64,000 bases of DNA, from assembly GCA_040754075.1 (NCBI GenBank), contig JBFMDH010000009.1, positions 124,001 through 188,000 of the forward strand, written 5' to 3'. Of the stretch, positions 18,081 through 26,273 are shown in pieces; position 1 is the stretch's first letter, and every line of letters starts with the position of its first letter. The position numbers and the translations under genes were made by a program. The notes under the pieces were generated by a model. The model was not told the origin of the DNA. It did no database searches and saw only the letters and a program-made list of their open reading frames with translations. The stretch comes from Acidobacteriota bacterium (GTDB lineage: Bacteria > Acidobacteriota > Blastocatellia > UBA7656).

Positions 18081-18507
18081 CACTTGGTTGGTAACAACTA
18101 AGTGCAGATCCCGAGAGGTTGAAATTGAAATCTTCTGAATCGTAAGTGAACCAAAGCTTCGCAAGAAGTGGCGGGGAACATACGAAACCTCTAGTACGGA
18201 TACCGACGTTTGAAAGCTGAGGGAAGCGGAAACTCGCAAGAGTGGAAGCCGACCAAGGTTAGAGAGTAGAGGGAAGCGGAAGCCGACGAAAACGGCGGGC
18301 AACCAAAGTTTTTGAAAGCGGAAGATGACTGAAGCTCAAAGGACGAAGGGGAGCGGAAACTCGCAAGAGCGGAAGCGAACCGGAGTTCAGAAAACGTGGG
18401 CTGTTAGGATTCTTCGGAATCTTAACAGGTAAGATTTCGCAAGGAATCTGAACTATGTACAGAGGCTCGGAGGAGGACAACGTAGGTCACTCGGGATCAC
18501 TGCTTTT
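18081..18507 (+). ncRNA. Large structured non-coding RNA candidate (about 430 nt)
   Basis: No believable ORF fills this gap, but many nested complementary segments do. Hairpins: 18081-18090 with 18095-18104 (10 bp, GTAA loop); a stem around GCAA at 18161-18164; ACTC-GCAA-GAGT at 18232-18243; CTC-GCAA-GAG at 18360-18369 inside 18329-18337/18383-18390; 18401-18412 with 18417-18428 (12 bp, TTCG loop); 18432-18438 with 18443-18449 (GCAA loop). Long-range: 18104-18115 pairs with 18490-18503 (12 bp, 2-nt bulge) and closes the whole fold. Five loops are GNRA on the plus strand only, which fixes the strand. It does not show RNase P, tmRNA, SRP or group II intron signatures. HEARO/omega-RNA-like or lineage-specific RNA are the alternatives. 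Confidence 0.75.
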
Positions 18508-18574
18508 CAGGCAACAATTTTTCAGCAAACCGCATACATCACATTCAAATTTTATTATCAATTAATCTTGAGCC

Positions 18575-19168
18575 TTACCTTCTGCCGCCGCTTGCTGAGA
18601 ACTTTTCCAGCAATTTGTGGTAATCCGAAGCGTAGAGCAGTTTGATATTCACATCCGGGTAGTGTTCGCGCAGCAACCGCACTTTGCGATTTTTCTTGGT
18701 CACCAGCGACTGTTTGAGCGTGGTAAGTTCGATGTAGAGGTCGTGGTCGGGCAGATAAAAATCGGGTGTAAAACTGGTGGCGACATTGCCCGCTTCATCG
18801 CGTTCGAGCACGAAGGTGCGCGGTTCGTACTGCCAGTGAATATGATAAAAATCGAGTATGCGGGCAAATTCGGCTTCGGAATCGTGAGCAAATTGAATGA
18901 GGCTTTCGGAGGCAATGGATTCATCCCTCTCGAAAGCGCTTTGGGAACGCTCTTCATCCGGTTGTTTTTGGACAAGGGCTTCAACCGCGCGTTGCAGTTC
19001 GGGTAAAAGTGATGCCGGAATCTCCACGGCATATTCAGCGGTTTGATTGAGCGGGTGCTGGTCTTTGATGACGAGGAATTGTTCTCCGTCGCGTTCGGCA
19101 ATTTGAATATCAATGTCAGCAGGTTTGGTCAAACGTTCAGTTGATGCGTCTACAAATTTTGTCGTCAT
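18575..19168 (-). CDS. Conserved protein with PD-(D/E)xK-nuclease-like domain
   Basis: This 197-residue protein starts at the ATG at 19168. The C-terminal half contains EFARILDFYHIHWQYEP, then SFTPDFYLPDHDLYIELTT and KNRKVRLLREHYPD. The order PD...(E)xT-KNRK resembles the PD-(D/E)xK fold, with Lys replaced or displaced. From memory, this domain is often found next to or fused with hypoxanthine phosphoribosyltransferase in various phyla; here hpt is the next minus-strand gene, 570 bp away. Enzyme activity is unproven. The N-terminal half (ADIDIQIAERDGEQFLVIK) is a separate small domain. Confidence 0.7.
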   Translation of the reverse strand: MTTKFVDASTERLTKPADIDIQIAERDGEQFLVIKDQHPLNQTAEYAVEIPASLLPELQRAVEALVQKQPDEERSQSAFERDESIASESLIQFAHDSEAEFARILDFYHIHWQYEPRTFVLERDEAGNVATSFTPDFYLPDHDLYIELTTLKQSLVTKKNRKVRLLREHYPDVNIKLLYASDYHKLLEKFSASGGRR

Positions 19169-19315
19169 AAGAAACCTATGCTTGTGCCTCACAGGGTTCC
19201 TGCCTGCGTAAAACGCAACTGAAAAGAGGGCTTAGGGTTGCGTTGCGCCCCTCGTTCGGTTGGGTTTAATTGCTCAGCAGGTTTATGTCCCTCAGCTCAA
19301 GCAATTGTCTCAACA

Positions 19316-19360
19316 AAAAATCCCCTGTTATGCAGTACGTTTGTGTCAGCAAAACAGGGG
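19316..19360 (-). terminator. Rho-independent-like terminator
   Basis: AACAGGGG (19353-19360) pairs with CCCCTGTT (19322-19329) across a 23-nt loop. On the minus strand it is followed by ATTTTTTG. It would end transcripts from the truncated regulator frame at 19441-19680. Confidence 0.55.
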
Positions 19361-19440
19361 CGTCTCACGACCTCAGTCTAACCCAATAAAATCATTTCAC
19401 ACAAGCAACATAAAATACTTTGCAGAAACTTCAGATAGAT

Positions 19441-19680
19441 TTACGCGCAAGGTAACCTGACCCGCGCCAGATTGGACTCTTCAACGAAAGTGTCCTGCCA
19501 CACGAGTTGCACTAACTCTTCTTTTTCGAGAATCCGACCCCGGTTGTTTACCAGCGCCAGAAGCACATCGAAAGTTTTCGGTGGCAGCAGCAAATCCTTG
19601 CCATCGCGCAACAGCACCCGTTCTGTCGCATCCAGACGAAAGTCACCGAAATCATAAAATTTGTTGCTTTGACTGGACAT
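19441..19680 (-). pseudogene. Truncated winged-helix transcriptional regulator (N-terminal fragment)
   Basis: The 79 residues form most of an OmpR/CadC-type winged-helix domain: FGDFRLDATERVLLRDGK, PPKTFDVLLALVNNRG and QLVWQDTFVEESNLAR. The frame then ends abruptly after NLAR-VRLPCA, before the recognition helix is complete. In intact homologues (compare the N-terminus of 55869-58907) the domain continues into further sensor or ATPase/TPR modules. No continuation is visible downstream in any frame. It is read as a deletion remnant, although a tiny expressed fragment is not excluded. Confidence 0.65.
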
Positions 19681-20009
19681 AACGGTTTGCGAAACTTTTT
19701 TAGAACTTCCTCAAAACTTTTTCATCTTTTCCGAAAGACTTTTGTTGGGTTACTGGTGTATTTTATGCAACGAAAATAATGAATATACGCGAAACCTCTT
19801 CCTGAAAGCGTTTGTCATCGCCCATTTTAGCCCAAAGCGACGTATCGGACAAAATTATTGGTAATCACGTCAGAGTTTTTCCATCGACGGCGTGTACAGG
19901 CGGGATTTTTATGAGTAACAGGTTGAGCGCGCGCCACACAAGAGTGGTTCACGACATTTATACTATGCACAGCTTACTGTCACGGCGATGTAATTTGTTA
20001 ACCCATTAA
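19681..20009. other. Intergenic, no gene seen
   Basis: This 329-bp stretch is flanked by two broken genes. It has short ORFs without family resemblance, and I see no repeat or RNA structure. Confidence 0.5.
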
Positions 20010-20720
20010 CTTGAAAATTATTTCTGCGCCCAACTCAAAAAGGATGCCTGGACGGGGAACTTCGGCGTTTATCCGCCAATTGCCCTTGAACCGGGACGCG
20101 CTGAGGGGGAGTTCATCGATGCAGGGCAGAAGAAACGCCTGAACTATGTTCGTGCCCGCATGAATGAAGCTCTTGAATACCTCTTTCTGACCTTTACCGA
20201 GCAACCGTTTTCGCAAGACACGCCCGGCAAAGAACACACACCCTATCTACAGATTCGCATCAATCCCAAGCGGATGGCAGTGTCGGGCGTTGATGTGATG
20301 CGGGCAAACGGCAATATCAGCGCCAGCAGCAGCATGGATAACCAATTCGCCATCCGCAACGGCAATCTGCTCGAAGGGCGATTTGTTTACGAAGGCAGCT
20401 ACAACGTTGCCTGCAAAGTGTTGATTGAAGCCGACCCGGATGCGCCGGTCACGGCGCGCGATGGCACGTCCCTACCTGCGGGCGGCGGCGCAATTGCCAA
20501 AGCCTACTTCGATTCTAAAAAGCAGATGGATATGAGTAGCGTAAACCCGCGAGAAATGATTTATTTTACGAACCCTCGTGTCATTCGTGGTTTTCAACAG
20601 GGCAACCGCGCCACCCTTACCATTCAGGATAGAGATGTGATTTATACCATCAGGATGATTCTCGACGGCGGCAAATGGAAACCCGCGTCGGAAAAGCTCA
20701 CCGATTTGGTCGTTCGATGA
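20010..20720 (+). pseudogene. 5'-truncated protein fragment, unknown family
   Basis: The frame is open from 20010 to 20720, but the first ATG is at 20160. The residues ahead of it (WTGNFGVYPPIALEPGRAEG, then EFIDAGQKKRLNYVRAR) look like real protein, so the natural start has probably been lost. The 186-residue part after the ATG contains ALEYLFLTFTEQPF and a regular beta-rich region to the end (AKAYFDSKKQMDM; DGGKWKPASEKL). I do not recognise the family. If translated, the product would start at 20160. Confidence 0.45.
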
Positions 20721-20781
20721 ACCTTCGCCGTTCAAATTATGTGATCTGAGTAACGCCAGGGCGAAAGCATAAGCGAAAACG

Positions 20782-20997
20782 ATGCGACGACGTAAACAAG
20801 CCGAGCAAGCCTTAGCTCCTTCTGCCCGAAAAGCCGGAAACCTTTTGATGGGGCTGGCCACGCCGATTGTCAGCATGATGGTCATGAAATTTTTACCGGC
20901 AATCGATTTCGATACCTATTCGCGGGTGCTGCAAACCATCTTCATCGCCGCGCAGGTGCTGTTTATCGCGGGCATTCTGCCAGAGTGTAGAAAAAAG
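20782..20997 (+). pseudogene. Truncated small membrane protein
   Basis: The first 70 or so residues of a 183-residue frame look authentic: a basic start, then two hydrophobic segments (LLMGLATPIVSMMVMKF and VLQTIFIAAQVLFIAGI). At about residue 72 the sequence switches to transposase-like residues and then low-quality translation, so an insertion seems to have cut the gene. The original function is unknown. Confidence 0.45.
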
Positions 20998-21051
20998 AGT
21001 GGGAAAGCGCGACGCGAAGTGGTCTATGGGGTGACGAGTTTGAGCCGTGAG
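20998..21051 (+). mobile_element. Transposase fragment, ISAs1-like
   Basis: The codons for SGKARREVVYGVTSLSRE resemble the conserved REVVYGITSLSR stretch of ISAs1/H-repeat transposases. Only about 18 residues remain, and no terminal repeats or target duplication could be found. It is a relic. Confidence 0.45.
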
Positions 21052-21112
21052 CCAGATTCAACTCTGACGAAAGCTTCGGTAGTGACGTGCACTATTTGGT
21101 CATCGTCGGTTT

Positions 21113-21273
21113 GCGGCTGTGCCGCTTTGATGTGCGGAAAGTCTCTGACTTTCCGAGCGCCTTGCCACCTAACGCTTGCGGCTGTGCCGCCAATTTGGGG
21201 CGTAGCCCCGAACCGTTTGCTAATGGTCTCGGCGGGGCAACGCTCGCGCCGCACAGCAAAGCGGCATAGCCGC
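21113..21273. repeat. Cluster of five short perfect hairpins with 3-nt loops
   Basis: In 160 bp lie GCGGC-TGT-GCCGC (21113-21125), CGGAAAGTC-TCT-GACTTTCCG (21135-21155), GCGGC-TGT-GCCGC again (21178-21190), GGGGC-GTA-GCCCC (21197-21209) and GCGGC-ATA-GCCGC (21261-21273). All five have 3-nt loops. No gene is convincing here. The cluster follows the transposase relic. Confidence 0.7.
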
Positions 21274-21418
21274 CAGCAGTTTGATAACCTGTCATTGCAC
21301 GGCGGTAGAGAAACCTTGAGACACCAGGTCTAAAAAGGAATTTGCCCGCCTGAGTTATAACCAACAGCAGCGGCTTATCAACATTTCATCGTTGAAGAAA
21401 TTGCCCGCACCATGAATA

Positions 21419-22594
21419 ATGCAAAAGTCGAATGTCGATTTGCATAAAATGAAAACGCCACCTCTTATTGATAAAAAATTTCCCCGCGCCTTACGCCTGC
21501 ACCTTGCCATCATCCTGGGCGGGTGGCTGTTGCTGGCGCTCATCAGCACCGTGCAACGCTATGCCGATAGTATGCAGAAGGTTGCCAGCGAGAACTTTTT
21601 CTCCGTATTGTTTTGGTCTTTGGGAATGTGGCTTTATTGGGCGCTTGCCACGCCTCCGGTCTTTCAACTGGCGAAAAAAATCCCGCTCAATAAAAAGACT
21701 TTGGCTTATGCCACGCCGATTCATTTTTTGCTGGCGTTTCTTTTTGGACTCCTGCACATCACGGTTCTTGCCCTGATGGGCGTTTGGTTTAGCACCGCTC
21801 TGGCCGGCGCGCCGCCGACATTTCAACAGGAATTCGTAAGGGTTTTCAGCTACTTTCTCTATCTGGAGTTTGTGTTTTACTGGGCGATTTTAGGCGCCGG
21901 CATCGCCCAGGACAGCTATCAAAAATATCGTGAACGTGAGTTGCAGGCGAAAGAGTTTGAAATCCAACTGAGCCAAGCCCGTTTACAGGCGTTGAAGATG
22001 CAACTGCATCCGCATTTTCTGTTCAATGCCCTGAACACCGTCTCCATGTTGATTCGTAACCGCGAACCTGAACAAGCAGTGCAGATGATCGCCGGAATCG
22101 GCGATTTGCTCAGACATTCGCTCAATGACCATACCGCGCAGGAAGTTCCACTAGCCGCCGAATTAGCGTTCATTCGCCGCTATCTGGACATCGAACAATC
22201 GCGTTTTGCCGACCGCTTGCGTGTAGAAATTGACGCGCCCGGTGATTTGCTCACCGCGCAAACGCCTAACTTGATTTTGCAACCGTTGGTCGAAAACGCC
22301 ATTCGTCACGGCATTAATAAATCGTCTTCGGCAAATTTAATTCGCATTGCCGCGGCGCGGCAAAACGGCTGGCTTGAATTATCCGTGCAGGATAACGGCT
22401 GCGGGTTTGCAAAAGATTGGCAAGCGGATGAATCACAAGGCATCGGCATAAAGAACACGCGCGCCCGGTTGCAACAGCTTTATGGCAGCGAGCAGCAATT
22501 GATTATTGAAAACGCCGAACCGAACGGCGCGCGTGTGCGTTTGAAAATCCCTTATCATCAGGCGGGAGTCGAATGGAAATCATCAGAGCGTTAA
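21419..22594 (+). CDS. LytS/YehU-type sensor histidine kinase
   Basis: This 391-residue membrane kinase has about four hydrophobic segments in residues 25-165, a short coiled linker, and a His_kinase (PF06580-type) domain with QLHPHFLFNALNTVS, where the first His is the likely phospho-acceptor. An HATPase_c domain follows with VENAIRHGI, DNGCGF and GIGIKNTRARL. It overlaps the response regulator gene by 22 bp, so the two are translationally coupled partners. No sensor domain with a known ligand is visible. Confidence 0.92.
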   Translation: MQKSNVDLHKMKTPPLIDKKFPRALRLHLAIILGGWLLLALISTVQRYADSMQKVASENFFSVLFWSLGMWLYWALATPPVFQLAKKIPLNKKTLAYATPIHFLLAFLFGLLHITVLALMGVWFSTALAGAPPTFQQEFVRVFSYFLYLEFVFYWAILGAGIAQDSYQKYRERELQAKEFEIQLSQARLQALKMQLHPHFLFNALNTVSMLIRNREPEQAVQMIAGIGDLLRHSLNDHTAQEVPLAAELAFIRRYLDIEQSRFADRLRVEIDAPGDLLTAQTPNLILQPLVENAIRHGINKSSSANLIRIAAARQNGWLELSVQDNGCGFAKDWQADESQGIGIKNTRARLQQLYGSEQQLIIENAEPNGARVRLKIPYHQAGVEWKSSER

Positions 22595-23379
22595 TCGTGG
22601 ATGACGAAGTGCAAGCCAGAAAAGGCATTCGCGCGTTGCTGGCGAGAGATGCGGAGATCAAAGTTATCGGCGAATGCAGCGATGGCGGGCAGGCGATTGC
22701 AGAAATTGAACAAACCAACCCCGACCTGATTTTTCTTGATATACAGATGCCCGAAAAAAACGGTTTCGAGGTTTTGCGCGCTCTGGATTTACAACGCCCA
22801 CCCACCGTAATTTTCATTACCGCGTATGACAACTTTGCTTTGCAAGCCTTTGAAGTTTGCGCCTTGGATTATCTGCTCAAACCATTTTCCGATGAGCGGT
22901 TTTATCAGGCTCTAGCGCGCGCCAAAGCGGTTCATCGTCAACGCCATGCGCATCAATTCAGCGAACGATTGCTGTCGCTCATCGAAAATTATCGCCGTCT
23001 TGAATCACCCACCAAACCTGAGACTTTGCCGCAAGCCGCAGAGTCATTGAAACGCTTCTTTGTGAAGACCGGCGGCGAAGTTCATTTTGTCGCCGTGGAC
23101 GAAGTGGATTGGCTGGAAGCCCTGGGTTATTACACCAAAATTCATACAGGTAAAAAATCGCATCTGCTGCGCGGCAATCTCGGAAGCCTCGAAGCCCAAC
23201 TTGACGCGAAAAAATTTGTCAGGATTCATCGTTCGATGGTGGTGAATTTGAGCCGCGTGAAATCTTTGAAGAACTGGTTTCACGGCGAATGTTTCGTGGT
23301 GCTCGAAGACGGCACGGAACTCAAAGTCAGCCGCAGTCATCGCAAAGAACTGGAAGCGCGGCTCGAAAAATTCGCTTGA
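22573..23379 (+). CDS. LytTR-family response regulator
   Basis: This 268-residue regulator has a receiver domain with VDDE near residues 10-13, phospho-acceptor Asp in LIFLDIQMP and Lys in LLKPFSDERF. A LytTR DNA-binding domain occupies about 160-265 (DEVDWLEALGYYTKIHTG, then FVRIHRSMVVNLSRVKSL). It is coupled to the kinase upstream. The next gene downstream, the hydrolase-DUF2911 fusion, is preceded by an inverted repeat that could be its target, but that is speculation. Confidence 0.93.
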   Translation: MEIIRALIVDDEVQARKGIRALLARDAEIKVIGECSDGGQAIAEIEQTNPDLIFLDIQMPEKNGFEVLRALDLQRPPTVIFITAYDNFALQAFEVCALDYLLKPFSDERFYQALARAKAVHRQRHAHQFSERLLSLIENYRRLESPTKPETLPQAAESLKRFFVKTGGEVHFVAVDEVDWLEALGYYTKIHTGKKSHLLRGNLGSLEAQLDAKKFVRIHRSMVVNLSRVKSLKNWFHGECFVVLEDGTELKVSRSHRKELEARLEKFA

Positions 23380-23508
23380 GTTCGGAAACGCCTCATTAAA
23401 TTTTCCCTCGCTTCGTTGCAAAATTTCCCGCCTTCGTAGCCTTACCGCAAGCCTTCATTGCATAACTTTTGCCCTTGCAAATTTTTTTTTCGTACCCTGT
23501 GCGGGTCA

Positions 23509-23633
23509 ATGCTTCGGATACTTTTCGGCTGAGATACGGGAAAAGTTTCTTGAAATCAAATGGCGGTAGCTTCACTCATTTTTCCGCGTTGCTTACCGGG
23601 TTTCAGAAACTTACACAAAAGTGTCCGAAGCAT
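23509..23633. repeat. 125-bp imperfect inverted repeat
   Basis: ATGCTTCGGATACTTTT (23509-23525) is matched at 16 of 17 positions by the reverse complement of 23617-23633. A second inner pair (AAGTTTCTTGAAA with TTTCAGAAACTT) is nearly complementary. It lies 44-168 bp upstream of the hydrolase start. It could be a small palindromic element or a leader structure. Confidence 0.6.
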
Positions 23634-23676
23634 CGCGCCTAAAATAAAAGATTTTTTTTCGCAGAGGAGTTAAGGA

Positions 23677-25452
23677 ATGAGACCAGTTATCCGAGCGGTT
23701 TGCCTGGTGATTACAAGCCTGATTTTTATCTTGCCATTGCCGATAATTGCTTCAGCGCAAGAGCCGCCTGCAAAAGAAACGACCCGCGCGCAGATGGCGG
23801 AGTTTTTGCGTTATGTCGAACTTGACCAAAAGACCACTCCGGCAGAGGTTGATAAGTTGACGGACTTGTGGATAAGAGCCGGGCAAGCGGGGCTTTCATC
23901 GCCCGACCGCCAAACCGCTTTTCGGGATTTGTACCTGGCATATCTCAAGTTGACCGGGTTTGACCTGAGCAGCAACCCGCAACGACTCACGGGACTGGTG
24001 CAATTCGCGGTTTCAACTTTTGAAAAAGGTGGGCGGATGGATTTACGTTTGCCGGAACGGCGCGGAAAAATTGACGGCGATTACATTCAGGTTGAAACCC
24101 AGGGGCGCGGACCAACGCCTGTGTTGCTCATTGCCGACGGCGGCATGGATGGCGTAGAACTCTATCGCTCATTCATTGAACGCAACAAAACCCGTTACAC
24201 CATGCAGGTCGTCACTTTGCCGGGCATAGGCAAAGGCAGACCGCTTCCGCATCCCGAAGTTTATGACCCGACCCGCAAACCCTGGTTGAACAGCATAGAA
24301 CAATCTTTAGTTAAACTGCTCGACAAACAAAAAGAGAAAATGGTGGTCATCGGAACCGCGATGGGCGGTTATTTCGCGGCTCGTCTGGCAGCTGTGAAAC
24401 CTGAAAAAATTCGCGCCGTGATTTTAGTCGATGCGTTAGTCAATATGCCCATGCGTTCGCGTGTCACGCCTGACCAACCGGCTTCGCTACAAGAACGTCT
24501 CGCCATTGTGAAAACGATTACCCCGGCGCCATTCATGTTTCCGATGGGTACGGTGCCCGGACCGGACGAGATCAAAAAGCTTCTTGATGACCCGAAAAAT
24601 GCGCATCCGGCGGTGCAGAACTGGATGAGTTTTGCGGTGAAAGATGACGCCGTGTCTAAGCGTTGGTCGTTTCAAACTTTGTCCGCCGGTTTTTTTGCCA
24701 ACGGCGCGCGTTACACTCCCGAATTGCAAGCTACGGATTTAACCGACGACCTGAAAAACCTCAGCGTGCCGATGCTTGCCATGTGCGCTTTGGTTGATGA
24801 TAAATCGCCACGCGCCCCTTTGGCAGCCATCACGCAATGGGAAACGATGAAGATGCTTTATCCGACGATTCCGCTAACCGTCATCACCTTTGCCGACACA
24901 CGTTCATATATCAGCGAAGAAAGACCCGCTGAATTCGACAAAGCCTTGAGCGATTTTCTCGCGGGCAAACCGGTGGTTAGAAATGACCTGCCCGCCTGGT
25001 ATTCACGCCCAAGCCCGCGCGCTTCCATAGCGCAAGAAATCGGCGCAACCCGCGTCACCATCACTTACGGGCGACCGAATTTGCAAGGGCGGGAACTCAA
25101 TCAATTGCCCAAAGGTCGCGTGTGGCGCGCAGGCGCAAACGAAGCGACCAGCATTACTTTCAGCACAGACGTAAACATCGAAGGGCAAAAACTCGCGGCG
25201 GGAACCTATACCTTTTTTGCCATTCCGAATGAACAAGACTGGACGATTATTTTCAACAAAGTGAAATTGCAATGGGGCGCGTTCGATTATAACTCGACAT
25301 TTGATGCGTTGCGCGTCAAGGTTCAATCGCAGATGGCAGAACCGCAGGAGTGGTTGAATTATTCATTCGAGCCGACCAATGAGAAGACGGCTAAACTGGT
25401 TTTGCATTGGGGGAAACTGAAGTTGTTGATCAACCTGGAAAGTCTTGTCTGA
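23677..25452 (+). CDS. Secreted alpha/beta-hydrolase-fold protein fused to DUF2911
   Basis: This 591-residue protein has a signal peptide (residues 1-27, ending ASAQ) and an alpha/beta-hydrolase fold at about 125-430. A C-terminal DUF2911 domain covers about 450-590 (QEIGATRVTITYGRPNLQGR; LAAGTYTFFAIPNEQDWTIIF, in part). The expected nucleophile elbow reads IGTAMGG, with Ala228 where the serine of GHSxGG should be. The fold may therefore be catalytically dead, or may use another residue. A GGAG-type ribosome site precedes the ATG. Confidence 0.8.
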   Translation: MRPVIRAVCLVITSLIFILPLPIIASAQEPPAKETTRAQMAEFLRYVELDQKTTPAEVDKLTDLWIRAGQAGLSSPDRQTAFRDLYLAYLKLTGFDLSSNPQRLTGLVQFAVSTFEKGGRMDLRLPERRGKIDGDYIQVETQGRGPTPVLLIADGGMDGVELYRSFIERNKTRYTMQVVTLPGIGKGRPLPHPEVYDPTRKPWLNSIEQSLVKLLDKQKEKMVVIGTAMGGYFAARLAAVKPEKIRAVILVDALVNMPMRSRVTPDQPASLQERLAIVKTITPAPFMFPMGTVPGPDEIKKLLDDPKNAHPAVQNWMSFAVKDDAVSKRWSFQTLSAGFFANGARYTPELQATDLTDDLKNLSVPMLAMCALVDDKSPRAPLAAITQWETMKMLYPTIPLTVITFADTRSYISEERPAEFDKALSDFLAGKPVVRNDLPAWYSRPSPRASIAQEIGATRVTITYGRPNLQGRELNQLPKGRVWRAGANEATSITFSTDVNIEGQKLAAGTYTFFAIPNEQDWTIIFNKVKLQWGAFDYNSTFDALRVKVQSQMAEPQEWLNYSFEPTNEKTAKLVLHWGKLKLLINLESLV

Positions 25453-25472
25453 CGGAAAATTCTTAAAGTGAG

Positions 25473-25499
25473 CGGGCAAGCAACCGATAAGCTTGCCCG
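25473..25499 (+). terminator. Hairpin after the hydrolase-DUF2911 gene
   Basis: CGGGCAAGC (25473-25481) pairs perfectly with GCTTGCCCG (25491-25499) across a 9-nt loop, 20 bp after the stop. There is no clear U tract, so termination efficiency is doubtful. Confidence 0.5.
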
Positions 25500-25718
25500 A
25501 CAATCATTGGCAAGTCGCTTCAAAGCCCAAGACATAATTAATCCAAGTTGCCAGTTGCTCAATGCCCGAAGGGGTAATGGTATGAAGTTAAGCGGCGCGG
25601 ATGGAGCGCCGGTTGTTTAAGACCGTCTTGGTCGCAGACCCCTTGAAATTTCGAGGACAGACTTTCATAAATCGGCGCAGACTCGACCGTTGGCGCTACA
25701 ATTTTCCTTAACTTCAGG

Positions 25719-25870
25719 TCATTGCTCCAAAGGGGCAAAAGAAATTAGCCTGTGGTGCAGCCACAGGTCAATGAGTAAATTAAAGCTCGAGCGCCCTGAA
25801 GGGGCGCAGGACTCAGGCAGCCCTGCGCCCCTTCAGGGCGCGGTTGCGATGGCGACCAATGCATTCCAGC
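25719..25870. repeat. Dispersed intergenic repeat, copy 2, with 20-bp palindrome
   Basis: This matches copy 1 (2740-2975) through the CCTGTGG-n5-CCACAGG hairpin (25749-25767) and the GGGCGCGG-TTGCGATG tail. It also holds a perfect 20-bp inverted repeat, 25791-25810 with 25822-25841 (GCGCCCTGAAGGGGCGCAGG). No interruption is present, so this copy shows the uninterrupted form. The rest of the gap 25500-25718 contains no gene I can support. Confidence 0.7.
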
Positions 25871-25958
25871 GGCTGCACCGCTGGCTAATATCCGTCGCGC
25901 CTCCAGCGCAGTTCAATGAACTGGCAACGTGGATTAATTAGCGTAGTTTGACGAGATT

Positions 25959-26180
25959 CTATTTGATTTCCGGTGAATCTTTATAAATTTTCTTAGGGGT
26001 CGTCGAGGGCGGCAAGGTTTCCAAAACCATGTAATCGGCAATTTGAATGTAAATTATATCGCCGAGGGAATTGACACGAGGAATTTCCCAGCGAATCCCG
26101 TTCCAGGTCGCCAGGTCGAAAGATTCAGGGTCGTCCGGCGTGCCTCTGAGTCTGATCCATGCTTGCTGCCCTTTGATCAT
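25959..26180 (-). CDS. Small hypothetical protein
   Basis: This 73-residue frame (starting MIKGQQAWIRLRGTPDD) has balanced composition and codon use like its neighbours, with a WNGIRWEIPRVNSLGDIIYI core. No family is recognised. It lies 93 bp downstream of the CbbQ/NorQ-like ATPase on the same strand, and a weak ribosome site precedes it. It may be a downstream member of that transcript. Confidence 0.45.
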   Translation of the reverse strand: MIKGQQAWIRLRGTPDDPESFDLATWNGIRWEIPRVNSLGDIIYIQIADYMVLETLPPSTTPKKIYKDSPEIK

Positions 26181-26273
26181 TGCTTTCGTCCGATGTTCGT
26201 GAACCTTCGTCCGTTGTTATCATCGCTCACGGCTACTAACAACATACAACGAACTACGAACAACAAACAATAA

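Noticed and set aside
18060-18480. Minus-strand short ORFs across the RNA region
   Set aside because: They are low-complexity Ser/Leu/Pro translations of the purine-rich structured strand, with no family resemblance.
18081-18507. RNase P RNA, tmRNA or group II intron
   Set aside because: The conserved RNase P core (GAGGAAAGTC and its partner), the tmRNA tag and acceptor end, and a group II domain V were looked for and not found.
18081-19192. Complete IscB/TnpB (OMEGA) locus
   Set aside because: An omega-RNA would be expected ahead of an IscB ORF on the same strand, but the next gene is on the opposite strand and is not IscB.
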